Of a DNA stretch of 52,360 nt, positions 32,458 to 41,679 are shown one piece after another. A program made the position numbers and the translations under genes. Source of the DNA: Sphingomonadales bacterium CG_4_10_14_3_um_filter_58_15 (GTDB taxonomy: Bacteria; Pseudomonadota; Alphaproteobacteria; Sphingomonadales; Sphingomonadaceae); assembly GCA_002783865.1 (NCBI GenBank), contig PFJE01000153.1, positions 1-52,360 on the forward strand, read 5' to 3'. The notes below the pieces were generated by a model. The model did no database searches and had not been told where the DNA came from. It was given only the letters and a program-made list of their open reading frames with translations. Position 1 is the first letter of the stretch; the number at the start of each line of letters is the position of its first letter.

Positions 32458-33933
32458 ATGACACCCGGCAGCGTTCATATCAAAAATACCGACAAATTGT
32501 GGATCGGCGGCGAATGGGTGGCCCCCCATTCCAAACGCGATATCGAACTGGTCTCCCCCAACAGTGAAGAAGTGATAGGTTCCGTCGCCGAGGCCGATGA
32601 ATCGGATATGGATGCGGCGGTCGCGGCGGCGCGTTTTGCTTTTGACCACGGCCCGTGGGGTCAAATGCAGCCGGAAGAGCGGATAGCTTTGCTCAAGAAA
32701 ATCGCCGAGCATCTGCACGGACGAACCGATGAAATTGCCCGGGCCTGGACCATGCAAATGGGCGGGCTCGCCAGTTTCGCTGGACCGATGACCGCCGGCT
32801 CGACGATGAATTTCGACCAGATCATTGCCATGGCGGAAAAATTTGAATTTGTTGAGCAACGGCCTTCTCCGGTTGTGCACACCGCCCTGGTCGCACACGA
32901 GCCGGTGGGCGTCGTTGCCGCCATTGCGCCCTGGAACGGACCCTATGGTATCATGCTCAACAAAGTCGCCTATGCGCTTGCCGCCGGGTGCACGGTGATC
33001 ATGAAGCCGTCGCCGGAAACGCCGTTAGAGACATATATCATTGCCGAAGCAGCCGATGCGGCGGGCCTGCCAGCGGGCGTCGTCAATCTCGTCTGCGGCC
33101 ACCGCGATGCCAGCGACCATCTGGTGTGCAATCCGGGCGTCGACAAGGTCAGCTTCACCGGCTCGACCGTCGCCGGCAAACGCATCGCCAGCGTCTGCGG
33201 GGAACGGATCGCGCGTTGCACGCTCGAGTTGGGCGGCAAATCCGCGGCGATTATTGCGGATGATTTTGATATCAATGCAGCGGCGCAGATGTTGACCGGC
33301 ACGATCACGCTGATGAGCGGTCAGGTCTGTGCGATGCTCAGCCGCGTGCTCGTCCAGAAGGATCGTCATGATCAACTGGCCGAAGCGATTGCTGGCGAAA
33401 TGGAAAAAGTGGTCATCGGCCCATCCGATGATCCCGCGACCCAGCTCGGTCCGCTCGCCATGAAGCGCCAGCTTGCACGCGTTGAAATGTATATCGAGGA
33501 AGGCAGAAAATCCGCTGATCTCGTCACTGGCGGCGAGCGGCCCCGCCATTTAAATCGCGGCTATTTTATCGAACCGACCCTGTTTGCCAATGTCGACAAC
33601 CAGTCGCGGATTGCGCAGGAAGAGATTTTTGGTCCGGTGCTTTGCCTCATTCCCTTTGCGGATGAAGAGGATGCAATCCGGATAGCCAATGATTCCAGCT
33701 TTGGTTTGAACGGTTCGGTGCTGACCAATGATCCGGACACCGCCTATCGCATCGCCCGCCGCATACGGACCGGAGCCGTCGGGCAAAATGGTATGCGAAT
33801 GGACTTTGGCCTGCCATTTGGCGGGTTCAAGCAATCCGGCATCGGCCGCGAAGGCGGCATCGAAGGACTGCTTGCCTATCTCGAGACGAAGACCATCCTG
33901 CTTGATGGCGCACCTTCAAGCTTTTCGACTTGA
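32458..33933 (+). CDS. Aldehyde dehydrogenase
   Basis: 491 residues, NAD(P)-dependent ALDH superfamily. Catalytic C291 (SGQVCAML), general base E257 (LELGGKS), N160 (APWNGP, where most members have PWNFP) and K183 (IMKPS). The EIFGPVL and GFKQSGIGRE blocks are present. It oxidises an aldehyde to the acid. In the operon with a C-alpha dehydrogenase-like SDR the aldehyde may be a side-chain aldehyde of a lignin fragment. The G in place of F next to N160 may widen the substrate tunnel. ATG at 32458 after GGAACAGACAGC. Confidence 0.85.
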   Translation: MTPGSVHIKNTDKLWIGGEWVAPHSKRDIELVSPNSEEVIGSVAEADESDMDAAVAAARFAFDHGPWGQMQPEERIALLKKIAEHLHGRTDEIARAWTMQMGGLASFAGPMTAGSTMNFDQIIAMAEKFEFVEQRPSPVVHTALVAHEPVGVVAAIAPWNGPYGIMLNKVAYALAAGCTVIMKPSPETPLETYIIAEAADAAGLPAGVVNLVCGHRDASDHLVCNPGVDKVSFTGSTVAGKRIASVCGERIARCTLELGGKSAAIIADDFDINAAAQMLTGTITLMSGQVCAMLSRVLVQKDRHDQLAEAIAGEMEKVVIGPSDDPATQLGPLAMKRQLARVEMYIEEGRKSADLVTGGERPRHLNRGYFIEPTLFANVDNQSRIAQEEIFGPVLCLIPFADEEDAIRIANDSSFGLNGSVLTNDPDTAYRIARRIRTGAVGQNGMRMDFGLPFGGFKQSGIGREGGIEGLLAYLETKTILLDGAPSSFST

Positions 33934-33948
33934 CCGCTGGCTCGAGTA

Positions 33949-33967
33949 TAGTAAGTAACGCATACAA
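33949..33967. promoter_or_regulatory. Type B operator upstream of the GST operon
   Basis: TAGTAAGTAACGCATACAA. Bases 33951-33967 differ at one position from the right-hand site at 17577-17593. It lies 29 bp before the first GST start. Confidence 0.65.
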
Positions 33968-33996
33968 TAAAAAACAGCCTTGGGAGAGGCCCATAT

Positions 33997-34770
33997 ATGA
34001 ACGACGTTACCCTTTATCATTGGGAGCCCAATGCGAATTCGGGAAAACCGATGCTCGCATTGATGGAAAAAGACGTGGCTTTTGACAGCCATTATCTCGA
34101 CCTTCTGAATTTTGATCAGCATGACCCGAAATATCTGGCGATCAATCCGCAGGGTACGATCCCGGCGATGACCCATGGCGATCTGGTGTTGACCGAGTCG
34201 ACCGCAATCATGGAATATATCGATGAGGCGTTCGATGGCCCGCGCCTGATGCCGGAAGATGCAAAAGAGCAGTGGCGCATCCGCTGGTGGATGAAGTTCA
34301 TGGATCAGTGGCTGGCACCGAGCTTCTCGATGTTTGGCTGGAAATTTTTTGTCGGACCCAACGCCCGCGAACAGCGCGGCGAAGACGAGCTGGAGGCGGC
34401 GATCAACCGCATCCCGCTGCCGGAGCGACGGGTGGCTTGGCGCAAGGCAGTGTACGGCCTGTTCAGCGACGAAGAGATGGCGGAATCGGGTCGCCGGATT
34501 GGCCTTGGTATTCGCATGCTCGAGGAAGAATTGGGCAAGCGAGAATGGCTGGCGAGCGACAATTACAGCCTCGCCGATGTGAATGGCTTCAATCTGGCTT
34601 ATGCGCTGCCCTTGTCGCAGCCCGAGCTGTCCAACGACGAACTGACTCCCAATATCATGCGCTGGCTGCGTGCCATCTATGCCCGCCCGGCGACAAAAGC
34701 CTGCTGGGCGATGGGCAAGACCGACATGGTCAAGCGGGTCGACATATTAGAGCAGGATTATATCGCATGA
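33997..34770 (+). CDS. Glutathione S-transferase, LigF/BaeA-like beta-etherase subunit
   Basis: 257 residues, the LigF length. Thioredoxin-like N-domain with LYHWEPNANSGKP, where the N-S pair (residues 13-15) matches the LigF active-site region, then INPQGTIPAM with the cis-proline and TEST for the glutathione gamma-glutamyl group. The C-terminal helical domain continues to residue 250. Such enzymes break the beta-O-4 ether of the C-alpha ketone by glutathione attack. The next gene, overlapping by 4 bp, is a second and more divergent GST. That pairing resembles the heterodimeric beta-etherase BaeA/BaeB of Novosphingobium. Confidence 0.8.
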   Translation: MNDVTLYHWEPNANSGKPMLALMEKDVAFDSHYLDLLNFDQHDPKYLAINPQGTIPAMTHGDLVLTESTAIMEYIDEAFDGPRLMPEDAKEQWRIRWWMKFMDQWLAPSFSMFGWKFFVGPNAREQRGEDELEAAINRIPLPERRVAWRKAVYGLFSDEEMAESGRRIGLGIRMLEEELGKREWLASDNYSLADVNGFNLAYALPLSQPELSNDELTPNIMRWLRAIYARPATKACWAMGKTDMVKRVDILEQDYIA

Positions 34771-35525
34771 GCATGACTCTCTATCACGGCCAACCCAATG
34801 GCCCGTCGCTCACCGTTCTTGCGGCTCTATTTGAAAAAGGCGTGGATGCCGACCTGCAATTTCTCGACCTGGCAGCTGGCGAACGCCATGCCCTGCCCGT
34901 GGCGGGACAGACAGAAGTGGCCATGAGCATCGAAGGCGAGGGGCCGGTGCTGCTTGTCGATGGCGAGGCGATGGCCGACAGCGTGTTTGTCGGCTGCTAT
35001 CTCGACGACATCGGCAGCGGGCCATCGCTGCGCCCGGCTGATCCTTATAAGCGCTGGCAAGTGATGATGTGGTGCCGCCAAATTATCGAACGGCTCGCGC
35101 CCGCTGCGGGATATCTTGGTATCCATGAAGCATCGGCACCAGACATAAGCGATGACCGGCTGCCCCGGATTCAAAGCGAAGACCTGCGTGCCCGCTGGGC
35201 GGATTGGCGCGACGGAAAATTCGAAGATGAAAAGCTCGAGGATTCGCGGGTCAAGGTTACGCAGGCGGTCGAGAAATGCGAAGCGCAACTGAATGGCCAC
35301 GACTGGTTGTTCGGCGATTTTTCACTGGCCGATCTGGAAACCTACGCCTGGCTTGCCGGGATGGTTACTGTCGTGCCGTCTGCCTTTGTCGCCGCGCCCC
35401 GGACGATGGACTGGCTGGCACGGACAAAAGCCCGGCCCTCGGTCAAGCGGGCATTGGCGCAGGCAAGTCAGGATTCGCCGGAAGCGAGTTGGGCACCCGG
35501 TCCCGAAATCAATCGCTGGGGTTAA
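34767..35525 (+). CDS. Divergent glutathione S-transferase, possible BaeB-like partner
   Basis: 252 residues, start ATG overlapping the previous stop (ATGA); a longer frame to 34272 lies inside the previous gene. The N-domain is recognisable (MTLYHGQPNGPSLTVLAALFEKGVD), but the NP-x-G-x-(V/I)P loop is replaced by SIEGEGPVLLV and the usual ES/T pair reads DS (EAMADSVFV). Glutathione binding may therefore be weakened. The helical domain is normal (DWLFGDFSLADLETYAWLAG). Direct coupling to a canonical LigF/BaeA-like gene suggests a heterodimer in which this subunit is structural or substrate-binding. Confidence 0.72.
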   Translation: MSMTLYHGQPNGPSLTVLAALFEKGVDADLQFLDLAAGERHALPVAGQTEVAMSIEGEGPVLLVDGEAMADSVFVGCYLDDIGSGPSLRPADPYKRWQVMMWCRQIIERLAPAAGYLGIHEASAPDISDDRLPRIQSEDLRARWADWRDGKFEDEKLEDSRVKVTQAVEKCEAQLNGHDWLFGDFSLADLETYAWLAGMVTVVPSAFVAAPRTMDWLARTKARPSVKRALAQASQDSPEASWAPGPEINRWG

Positions 35526-35548
35526 ATTCGCGAGTTTGGGAGAGACAC

Positions 35549-37654
35549 ATGCGAACGTCATTATTGTTGATATCGGCCACGCTGGCTTTGCTGACCGGTT
35601 GCGATCAGGGCATGGATCTGGATGCACCGGGCGCGGTCAACGCGGAAAAGCTCGAGCAGGCCGCCAGCAATGATCAGGATTGGTTGAGCTACGGGCGGAC
35701 CTATGACGAGCAGCGCCACTCGCCTTTGGCAAAAATCAATCAATCCAACGTCAAGGATTTGGGCCTCGCCTGGTTCGCGGATATGGACACCGCCCGCGGG
35801 CAGGAAGCGACGCCGATCGTCATTGACGGAAAAATTTATATCACCACCGCCTGGTCGAAAGTGAAGGCCTATGATGGTGTCACCGGCAAGCTCCTATGGG
35901 AATATGATCCCAAGGTCCCGGGTGAAACCGCTGCCGACGCCTGCTGCGATGTCGTCAATCGCGGCCTGGCGGCGTGGGGTGACCGGCTGTATTTTGGGAC
36001 ACTGGATGGACGGCTGGTCGCGCTTGACCGGGCGACAGGCAAGGTCATCTGGTCCAAGCTGACCATTCCCGTCGGCGAGCCCTATACGATCACCGGCGCA
36101 CCGCGGATCATCGACGGCAAAGTGATTATCGGCAATGGCGGCGCGGAAATGGGCGTCCGGGGGTATATCACAGCCTATGACGCGGAAGATGGCGAAGAGC
36201 TCTGGCGTTTCTATACCGTCCCTGATCAGCCGGGGAAAAATACCGCGAAACATCTGAAGGCGGCCGAGGCAAGTTGGAAAGGCGAGTGGTGGAAACTTGG
36301 CGGCGGCGGCACCGTCTGGGACGCGATGGCTTATGATCCCGAGCTCGACCTGCTTTATATCGGTGTCGGCAATGGTTCACCGTGGAACCAGTCCTATCGC
36401 TCGCCCGGCGGTGGCGACAATCTCTATCTCAGTTCTATCGTGGCCCTGCGTCCGTCGACCGGCGAATATGTCTGGCATTACCAGACCACACCGGGCGAGA
36501 CCTGGGACTTTACCGCCACGCAGCATATCATTCTGGCCGACCTCGCGATTGACGGAAAACAGCGCAAGGTCCTTATGCAAGCGCCGAAAAACGGCTTCTT
36601 CTATGTTCTCGACCGGGCAACCGGCGAATTGTTGTCGGCGAACAATTACGTCGCAACCAATTGGGCAACCGGCATCGATATGAAGACCGGTCGGCCGATC
36701 GAAAACCCCGACGCGAGGATCGATCAGACCGGCAAACCGTTTGTGGTGACGCCGGGACCGGGTGGCGGACATAATTGGCAGCCCATGGCTTATAATCCGG
36801 ACGCTGGCCTGGTATATATTCCGGTTCAGGAAGCCTCCTTTCCCTATTTCCCGGAAGCAGACTGGAAAAGTGCAACCATCGGTTTCAATACCGGTATGGA
36901 TTTTGCTGCGGGTGCGATGCCCGCCGATGCGAATATCCGCAAGGCGTCTTTGGCGTCAACCAAAGGCGCCCTGATCGCTTGGGATCCGGTGGCGCAAAAA
37001 GAGCGCTGGCGCGTGAAGTTCCGCGGACCGTGGAATGGCGGCATATTGTCGACGGCGGGCGGTCTGGTGTTTCAGGGCAATTCCGCCTCAAGGTTTGCCG
37101 CCTATAACGTTGTCAGCGGTGAAATGCTGTGGGACACGCCGACCCAGACGGGAATCATGGCGGCTCCGGTGACCTATAGCGTGAATGGCGAGCAATATGT
37201 CGCGGTACTGGCAGGGTGGGGCGGATCCTGGGCGATTTCGCCCGGCATCTTCTCCGAGGTTGGCGGCCCGGTTCGCAATATTTCGCGGCTTCTGGTTTAT
37301 AAATTGGGCGGCAAGGCCAAGCTTCCACCCGAGCCGCCCTTGGCGCTACTACCGATTGATCCACCCGTTGATAACGGCACGCCTCGGCAGCTTGCGGAGG
37401 GGGGACGGCTGTTTGGCCGCTTCTGCGGGGTCTGCCACGGGGACGCCGCCTACGGCAGCAATCTTGTGCCCGATCTGCGCCGCAGCGGACTGTTGCATGA
37501 TCCGGACAGCTGGAAGGCGGTGGTCATCGGGGGCATGCTTAAAGACAAGGGGATGGTCAGTTTCAAGGAGGCAATCTCAGAAGAGCAAGCCGATGCAATC
37601 AGGCATTATATCATCAGACGCGCCCACGAAGATAAAGCTCTGGGCGACAAATAG
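35549..37654 (+). CDS. PQQ-dependent quinohemoprotein alcohol dehydrogenase, lipoprotein (copy 2)
   Basis: 701 residues from the ATG at 35549 (GGGAGAG upstream). Lipoprotein signal with lipobox LTG-C18. PQQ beta-propeller with the disulfide C132-C133 ([10 protein letters not shown]) and a C-terminal heme c motif CGVCH at 626-630. Periplasmic oxidation of a primary or secondary alcohol with electron delivery to the cytochrome chain. It lies between the GST pair and the Nu-class GST, so a gamma-alcohol of a beta-ether unit or of hydroxypropiovanillone is a reasonable substrate guess. It differs clearly from copy 1. Confidence 0.88.
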   Translation: MRTSLLLISATLALLTGCDQGMDLDAPGAVNAEKLEQAASNDQDWLSYGRTYDEQRHSPLAKINQSNVKDLGLAWFADMDTARGQEATPIVIDGKIYITTAWSKVKAYDGVTGKLLWEYDPKVPGETAADACCDVVNRGLAAWGDRLYFGTLDGRLVALDRATGKVIWSKLTIPVGEPYTITGAPRIIDGKVIIGNGGAEMGVRGYITAYDAEDGEELWRFYTVPDQPGKNTAKHLKAAEASWKGEWWKLGGGGTVWDAMAYDPELDLLYIGVGNGSPWNQSYRSPGGGDNLYLSSIVALRPSTGEYVWHYQTTPGETWDFTATQHIILADLAIDGKQRKVLMQAPKNGFFYVLDRATGELLSANNYVATNWATGIDMKTGRPIENPDARIDQTGKPFVVTPGPGGGHNWQPMAYNPDAGLVYIPVQEASFPYFPEADWKSATIGFNTGMDFAAGAMPADANIRKASLASTKGALIAWDPVAQKERWRVKFRGPWNGGILSTAGGLVFQGNSASRFAAYNVVSGEMLWDTPTQTGIMAAPVTYSVNGEQYVAVLAGWGGSWAISPGIFSEVGGPVRNISRLLVYKLGGKAKLPPEPPLALLPIDPPVDNGTPRQLAEGGRLFGRFCGVCHGDAAYGSNLVPDLRRSGLLHDPDSWKAVVIGGMLKDKGMVSFKEAISEEQADAIRHYIIRRAHEDKALGDK

Positions 37655-37668
37655 GACAGGAAAAGCAT

Positions 37669-38331
37669 ATGGGAATTACATTATATACCGCCGCGACGCC
37701 AAATGGCTGGAAAGCATCTATCACCCTCGAAGAACTGGGGTTGCCGTACGAACTGAAGACCATTTCCTTTGATGAGAATGAGCAAAAGTCAGACTGGTAT
37801 GTAAAGATCAATCCCAATGGTCGGATTCCGGCGCTGGTCGATGACGGCTTTCCCATTTTTGAATCGGGAGCGATCATGACCTATCTGGCGGAAAAGACCG
37901 GAAAACTCATGCCAACCGATCCGCAAGGCAAGAGCAAGGTCATGCAATGGCTGATGTTCCAGATGGGCGGCGTCGGACCGATGATGGGACAGGCCAACGT
38001 GTTCTTCCGCTATTTCCCCGAGAAAATTCAACCGGCCATCGATCGCTACCAGCGCGAAACGCGGCGGTTGCTAGAGGTGCTCGATGGTCATCTGGCCGAT
38101 AATGAATATCTCGCCGATGACTATTCGATCGCCGATATTGCCAACTGGTCCTGGGTGCATTCCTACCAATGGTCGGGCGTGAACATCGAGGGTCTCGACC
38201 ATCTGGAACGCTGGATTGATCTGGTGGGCGCGCGTCCGGCCGTTCAGCGCGGTCGTGACATTCCGACGCCGCGGGACCGGGCTGCGGAAGAGGCCGCCGC
38301 GGCAAAAACCGGCCCGCAAATGCTGTCATAA
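37669..38331 (+). CDS. Nu-class (YfcG/YghU-like) glutathione S-transferase, glutathione lyase candidate
   Basis: 220 residues. The N-terminal [24 protein letters not shown] is the Nu-class signature. T10-x-N12 corresponds to the Thr/Asn pair that handles glutathione thiol in NaGSTNu, as I recall it. Then [14 protein letters not shown] and the ES pair ([10 protein letters not shown]). NaGSTNu of Novosphingobium removes glutathione from beta-etherase products of both stereochemistries, giving hydroxypropiovanillone. In an operon with a beta-etherase pair the same job fits. The C-terminus is shorter than in YghU. Last gene of a four-gene operon. Confidence 0.78.
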   Translation: MGITLYTAATPNGWKASITLEELGLPYELKTISFDENEQKSDWYVKINPNGRIPALVDDGFPIFESGAIMTYLAEKTGKLMPTDPQGKSKVMQWLMFQMGGVGPMMGQANVFFRYFPEKIQPAIDRYQRETRRLLEVLDGHLADNEYLADDYSIADIANWSWVHSYQWSGVNIEGLDHLERWIDLVGARPAVQRGRDIPTPRDRAAEEAAAAKTGPQMLS

Positions 38332-38351
38332 CGCTATTGCTACGACATTTA

Positions 38352-38370
38352 TTGTATGCAAAACACACAA
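38352..38370. promoter_or_regulatory. Type B operator upstream of ALDH
   Basis: TTGTATGCAAAACACACAA, 58 bp before the ALDH start at 38429 and 20 bp after the stop of the Nu-class GST. Confidence 0.6.
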
Positions 38371-38428
38371 TATTTGATAGCTAGCAACCATAATAAATTT
38401 AGGCATGATCCCAGGAAAGGATGCTCTT

Positions 38429-39940
38429 ATGAACGAGATGTCGACCATATCGCTGGCACAACACGAATATTCGGACGCCGCCAAAAAAGCATTGTCACGC
38501 AAGCCCTCGCTGTTCATCAACAATGAGTGGGTGAGTTCGTCGGCCGACAATAATCTTGCGGTTATCGACCCGTCGTCCGGCAAAGAAATCAGCCGGATTG
38601 TAGATGCGTCTGACGCCGACGTCGACAAGGCTGTTGCGGCTGCGCGCGCCGCTTTCGATGATGGCCGCTGGACCGGCCTGCCACCGATTGCGCGCGAACA
38701 GATGATCCATGCGCTCGCGGATCTGGTCGAGAAACATGCCGGTGAACTGGCCGAGCTGGAATCGATCGATAATGGCAAGCCGGTTGGCATGTCGTCCGCG
38801 GTCGATATTCCTGCTGCCGTCGGCATGCTGCACTATATGGCGGGCTGGGCGACAAAGCTCGGTGCTGATTCCATTTCGCCGATGTCGACACCAAATGGTG
38901 CGTTTCACAGCTATGTGCGCCGCGAGCCGGTTGGTGTTGCCGGCCTCATCGTTCCGTGGAACTTTCCGCTGTTGATGGCTGTCCTCAAGGTGGCTCCGGC
39001 AATGGCAGCAGGCTGTACGGTTGTCCTGAAGCCGGCGGAGCAGACCTCTCTAACGGCCTTGCGCCTTGCCGATCTGATCGCCGAAGCTGGCTTTCCGGCG
39101 GGTGTTATCAACGTCATTACCGGCAACGGTCACACGGCAGGTGATCGTCTGGTACGGCATCCGGATGTCGACAAGATCGCCTTCACCGGCTCTACCGAAG
39201 TTGGTAAGATCATCAATCGCACGGCAACCGACACGCTGAAACGCGTCACGCTGGAACTGGGAGGAAAATCTCCCGTGATCGTGTTGCCGGACGTCGATGT
39301 GGCGCAAGTTGCTCCCGGCGCGGCCGGGGCGATTTTCTTCAACGCCGGGCAGGTCTGCATCGCTGGTTCACGGCTTTATGCTCATAGTTCAATCTTCGAC
39401 AAGGTCGTTGAAGGCATTGCCGAGACCGCCGCATTCTGGGCACCACGTCCTTCTCTCGATCCCGCAGCCCATATGGGGCCACTGGTCTCGGAAGAGCAAT
39501 ATACGCGTGTCATGGACTATATCGACCAGGGCAAAAAGGCCGGAGCATCGGTTGCCATGGGTGGCGATTGTCCGACGGCGGATGGCTATTATGTCAACCC
39601 GACGGTGCTGGTCGATGTGAAACCGGACATGAGCGTTGTTCGCGAGGAAATTTTCGGACCGGTTGTCTGCGCACAGCGTTTTGACGATCTGGATGAGGTG
39701 GCGAAGCAGGCCAATGACAGTTGCTTCGGCCTGGCCGCCAGCGTCTGGACCAAAGATGTGTCCGCCATGCACCAAATGTGCGCAAAGTTGAAAGCGGGCA
39801 CGGTCTGGGGTAATTGCCACGGCGTGATCGATCCGGCCTTGCCATTTGGCGGCTATAAGCAATCAGGGCTTGGACGGGAGCAGGGGCGTCAGGGTGTCGA
39901 GGCCTATACCGAACTCAAGTCCGTTATCATCCAGCTCTGA
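38429..39940 (+). CDS. Aldehyde dehydrogenase (phenylacetaldehyde/betaine-aldehyde type)
   Basis: 503 residues from the ATG at 38429, chosen because AAGGA sits 7-8 bp upstream; another ATG at 38405 lacks this. Catalytic C310 (FFNAGQVCIAG), E276 (LELGGKS), N178 (PWNFP) and K201 (KPAEQT). The C-terminal FGGYKQSGLGREQG is intact. It oxidises an aldehyde with NAD(P). Possible substrates are vanillin-type aldehydes from stilbene cleavage or a C3-chain aldehyde from hydroxypropiovanillone. First gene of a separate transcription unit with its own type B operator. Confidence 0.87.
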   Translation: MNEMSTISLAQHEYSDAAKKALSRKPSLFINNEWVSSSADNNLAVIDPSSGKEISRIVDASDADVDKAVAAARAAFDDGRWTGLPPIAREQMIHALADLVEKHAGELAELESIDNGKPVGMSSAVDIPAAVGMLHYMAGWATKLGADSISPMSTPNGAFHSYVRREPVGVAGLIVPWNFPLLMAVLKVAPAMAAGCTVVLKPAEQTSLTALRLADLIAEAGFPAGVINVITGNGHTAGDRLVRHPDVDKIAFTGSTEVGKIINRTATDTLKRVTLELGGKSPVIVLPDVDVAQVAPGAAGAIFFNAGQVCIAGSRLYAHSSIFDKVVEGIAETAAFWAPRPSLDPAAHMGPLVSEEQYTRVMDYIDQGKKAGASVAMGGDCPTADGYYVNPTVLVDVKPDMSVVREEIFGPVVCAQRFDDLDEVAKQANDSCFGLAASVWTKDVSAMHQMCAKLKAGTVWGNCHGVIDPALPFGGYKQSGLGREQGRQGVEAYTELKSVIIQL

Positions 39941-39958
39941 TCACATTTATCGGGGGAA

Positions 39959-39994
39959 GGGAAGCGGGGCAGATTCCTTGCCCGACTGCTTCCC
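39959..39994. other. GC-rich hairpin between ALDH and amidohydrolase genes
   Basis: GGGAAGCGGGGCA (39959-39971) pairs imperfectly with TGCCCGACTGCTTCCC (39979-39994) around a 7-base loop. No T run follows, so it is not a clear rho-independent terminator. It may be a processing or partial attenuation hairpin that lowers expression of the downstream genes. Found in the 83-bp gap. Confidence 0.45.
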
Positions 39995-40023
39995 CCCGCT
40001 ATCCGAACCAGGAGAGGTTTTAG

Positions 40024-40896
40024 ATGCCCATCGATTTAAGCAAGATCAAAGCGATCGACGTTCATGTCCACGCCGAAGTGTCCTGTCATGACCCCGAAGA
40101 TCCGGTGATGGGCAAGTTTTTCGACGCCGCTAGCGCCTATTTCAAGGCGCCGCGCGAACGGCCGAAAATTCCCGAGATCATTGAGATTTACCGCGAACAG
40201 CAGATTGCCTTCTGCCTGTTCACCGTCGATTGCGAAACGGGTATCGGCGCCAAGCGTGTCTCCAATTACGAGATCGCCGAATATGCGGCGAAGAATGACG
40301 ACATCTGTATGGCCTTTGCCTCGATCGATCCGCACAAGGGCAAATTGGGCGCGCGCGAAGCCCGTGATCTGATTGAAAATTATGGCGTGAAGGGTTTCAA
40401 ATTTCACGGCATCATGCAGGATGCGCATCCGGCTGATCGCGTCGCCTATCCGATTTACGAAGTGATCGCGGAGTACAAATTGCCGGCGATATTTCACACC
40501 GGCCACTCTGGCATGGGCACCGGCATGCCGGGTGGCGGCGGGGTCCGCCTGAAATGGGGGCAGCCGATACTGATCGATGATGTCGCCGTCGATTTCCCGG
40601 ACATGAATATCATTCTTGCGCACCCGAGCTGGCCGTGGGTCGACGAAAGCCTGTCGATGGCTTTGCACAAGGACAATGTCTTCATCGACCTGTCCGGTTG
40701 GAGCCCGAAATATTTCCAGCCGCAGATCATTCAATATGCCAACGGGCAATTGCGCAAGAAGATGATGTTCGGCTCCGATTTTCCGCTTATCCATCCGCAG
40801 AAGTGGATCGACGCGGCCAAAAATGTCGGCTTCAAGGACGAAGTGATGCCCGGCATCATGAAAGACAATGCTGCAAAATTGCTGGGGCTGACGTGA
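40024..40896 (+). CDS. Amidohydrolase-2 family hydrolase
   Basis: 290 residues, metal-dependent TIM barrel. D12-x-H14-x-H16 (IDVHVHAE), H158 (IFHTGH), H200 (LAHPSWPW) and D252 (FGSDFPLIHP) are the likely metal and catalytic residues. It is of the type annotated as 4-hydroxyphenyl-beta-ketoacyl-CoA hydrolase (CouO-like) in p-coumarate users. That would fit removal of a two-carbon unit from a C3 side chain, but the substrate is not proven. The ATG has AGGAGAGG upstream. The gene overlaps the following SDR by 4 bp. Confidence 0.75.
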   Translation: MPIDLSKIKAIDVHVHAEVSCHDPEDPVMGKFFDAASAYFKAPRERPKIPEIIEIYREQQIAFCLFTVDCETGIGAKRVSNYEIAEYAAKNDDICMAFASIDPHKGKLGAREARDLIENYGVKGFKFHGIMQDAHPADRVAYPIYEVIAEYKLPAIFHTGHSGMGTGMPGGGGVRLKWGQPILIDDVAVDFPDMNIILAHPSWPWVDESLSMALHKDNVFIDLSGWSPKYFQPQIIQYANGQLRKKMMFGSDFPLIHPQKWIDAAKNVGFKDEVMPGIMKDNAAKLLGLT

Positions 40897-41669
40897 CAGG
40901 TCTGTCTGGTCGTCATTTCATCATAACCGGCGCATCCACCGGCATCGGTTTCGCAACCAGCCAGATGCTGAGCCGCCGCGGTGCGTCAGTGTCGATGCTG
41001 GCGCGTACCGAGAGCAAGCTTGTCGAAGCCGCAGCAAAGATCAACCGTGATGGCGGCAGCACATATTGCGTCCCGGTTGACGTGTCCGACAAAGACGCAT
41101 TGATGGCGGCTATCACGAAAGCGGAAAGTGAATTCGGACCCGCAGACGGACTGTTCGCCAATGCAGGTTCCGGCGGCAAGTTTTCCCAATTGGCAGATTA
41201 TGCGGATGATGATTTCGATGCTGTCATTCGAACCAATCTGACCAGCGTCTATTGGGCAATCAAGCGTGTTTTACCCGGAATGGTCAAGCGGCGGCGAGGT
41301 TCGATCGTGGTCACCGGCAGTCTGGCCAGCGAACGCGGCATCGCGGGAAATATCGCGTATGTAGCCTCGAAGCACGGCGTTCTCGGGGTGGCCAGAGCCG
41401 CCGCGATCGAAGCTGCGCCGCACAATGTACGGGTGAATTGCGTCATTCCCGGCCTGATCGAAACGCCAATGCTGATGGGGCTTGATCCCTCTGCATCACC
41501 AGAAGCCATTCGTGACAAGCTGGGCAAGGCGGTGCCGCAAGGGCGGGTCGGTTCGGCCACCGAAGTAGCCGAAATGGTCTGCTTTCTTCTGTCCGACGCT
41601 GCGAGCCACGTCACTGCACAATCCATCGCCGTCGATGGCGGCATTCTTGGCACCCAAACTCCAATGTGA
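40893..41669 (+). CDS. Short-chain dehydrogenase/reductase
   Basis: 258 residues with a GTG start that overlaps the amidohydrolase stop (GTGA). Cofactor motif TGASTGIG (12-19), NAG (90-92), S143, Y156 and K160 (YVASK), then IPGLIETPM and VDGG. A normal FabG-size SDR, different from the 300-residue C-alpha dehydrogenase-like SDRs. It probably oxidises or reduces a side-chain hydroxyl or ketone. A LigF-like GST follows after 10 bp. Confidence 0.82.
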   Translation: MTGLSGRHFIITGASTGIGFATSQMLSRRGASVSMLARTESKLVEAAAKINRDGGSTYCVPVDVSDKDALMAAITKAESEFGPADGLFANAGSGGKFSQLADYADDDFDAVIRTNLTSVYWAIKRVLPGMVKRRRGSIVVTGSLASERGIAGNIAYVASKHGVLGVARAAAIEAAPHNVRVNCVIPGLIETPMLMGLDPSASPEAIRDKLGKAVPQGRVGSATEVAEMVCFLLSDAASHVTAQSIAVDGGILGTQTPM

Positions 41670-41679
41670 GGCATAAATC

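Noticed and set aside
39951-40000. Rho-independent terminator after the ALDH at 38429-39940
   Set aside because: The hairpin is real but no T run follows, so it is listed only as a hairpin.
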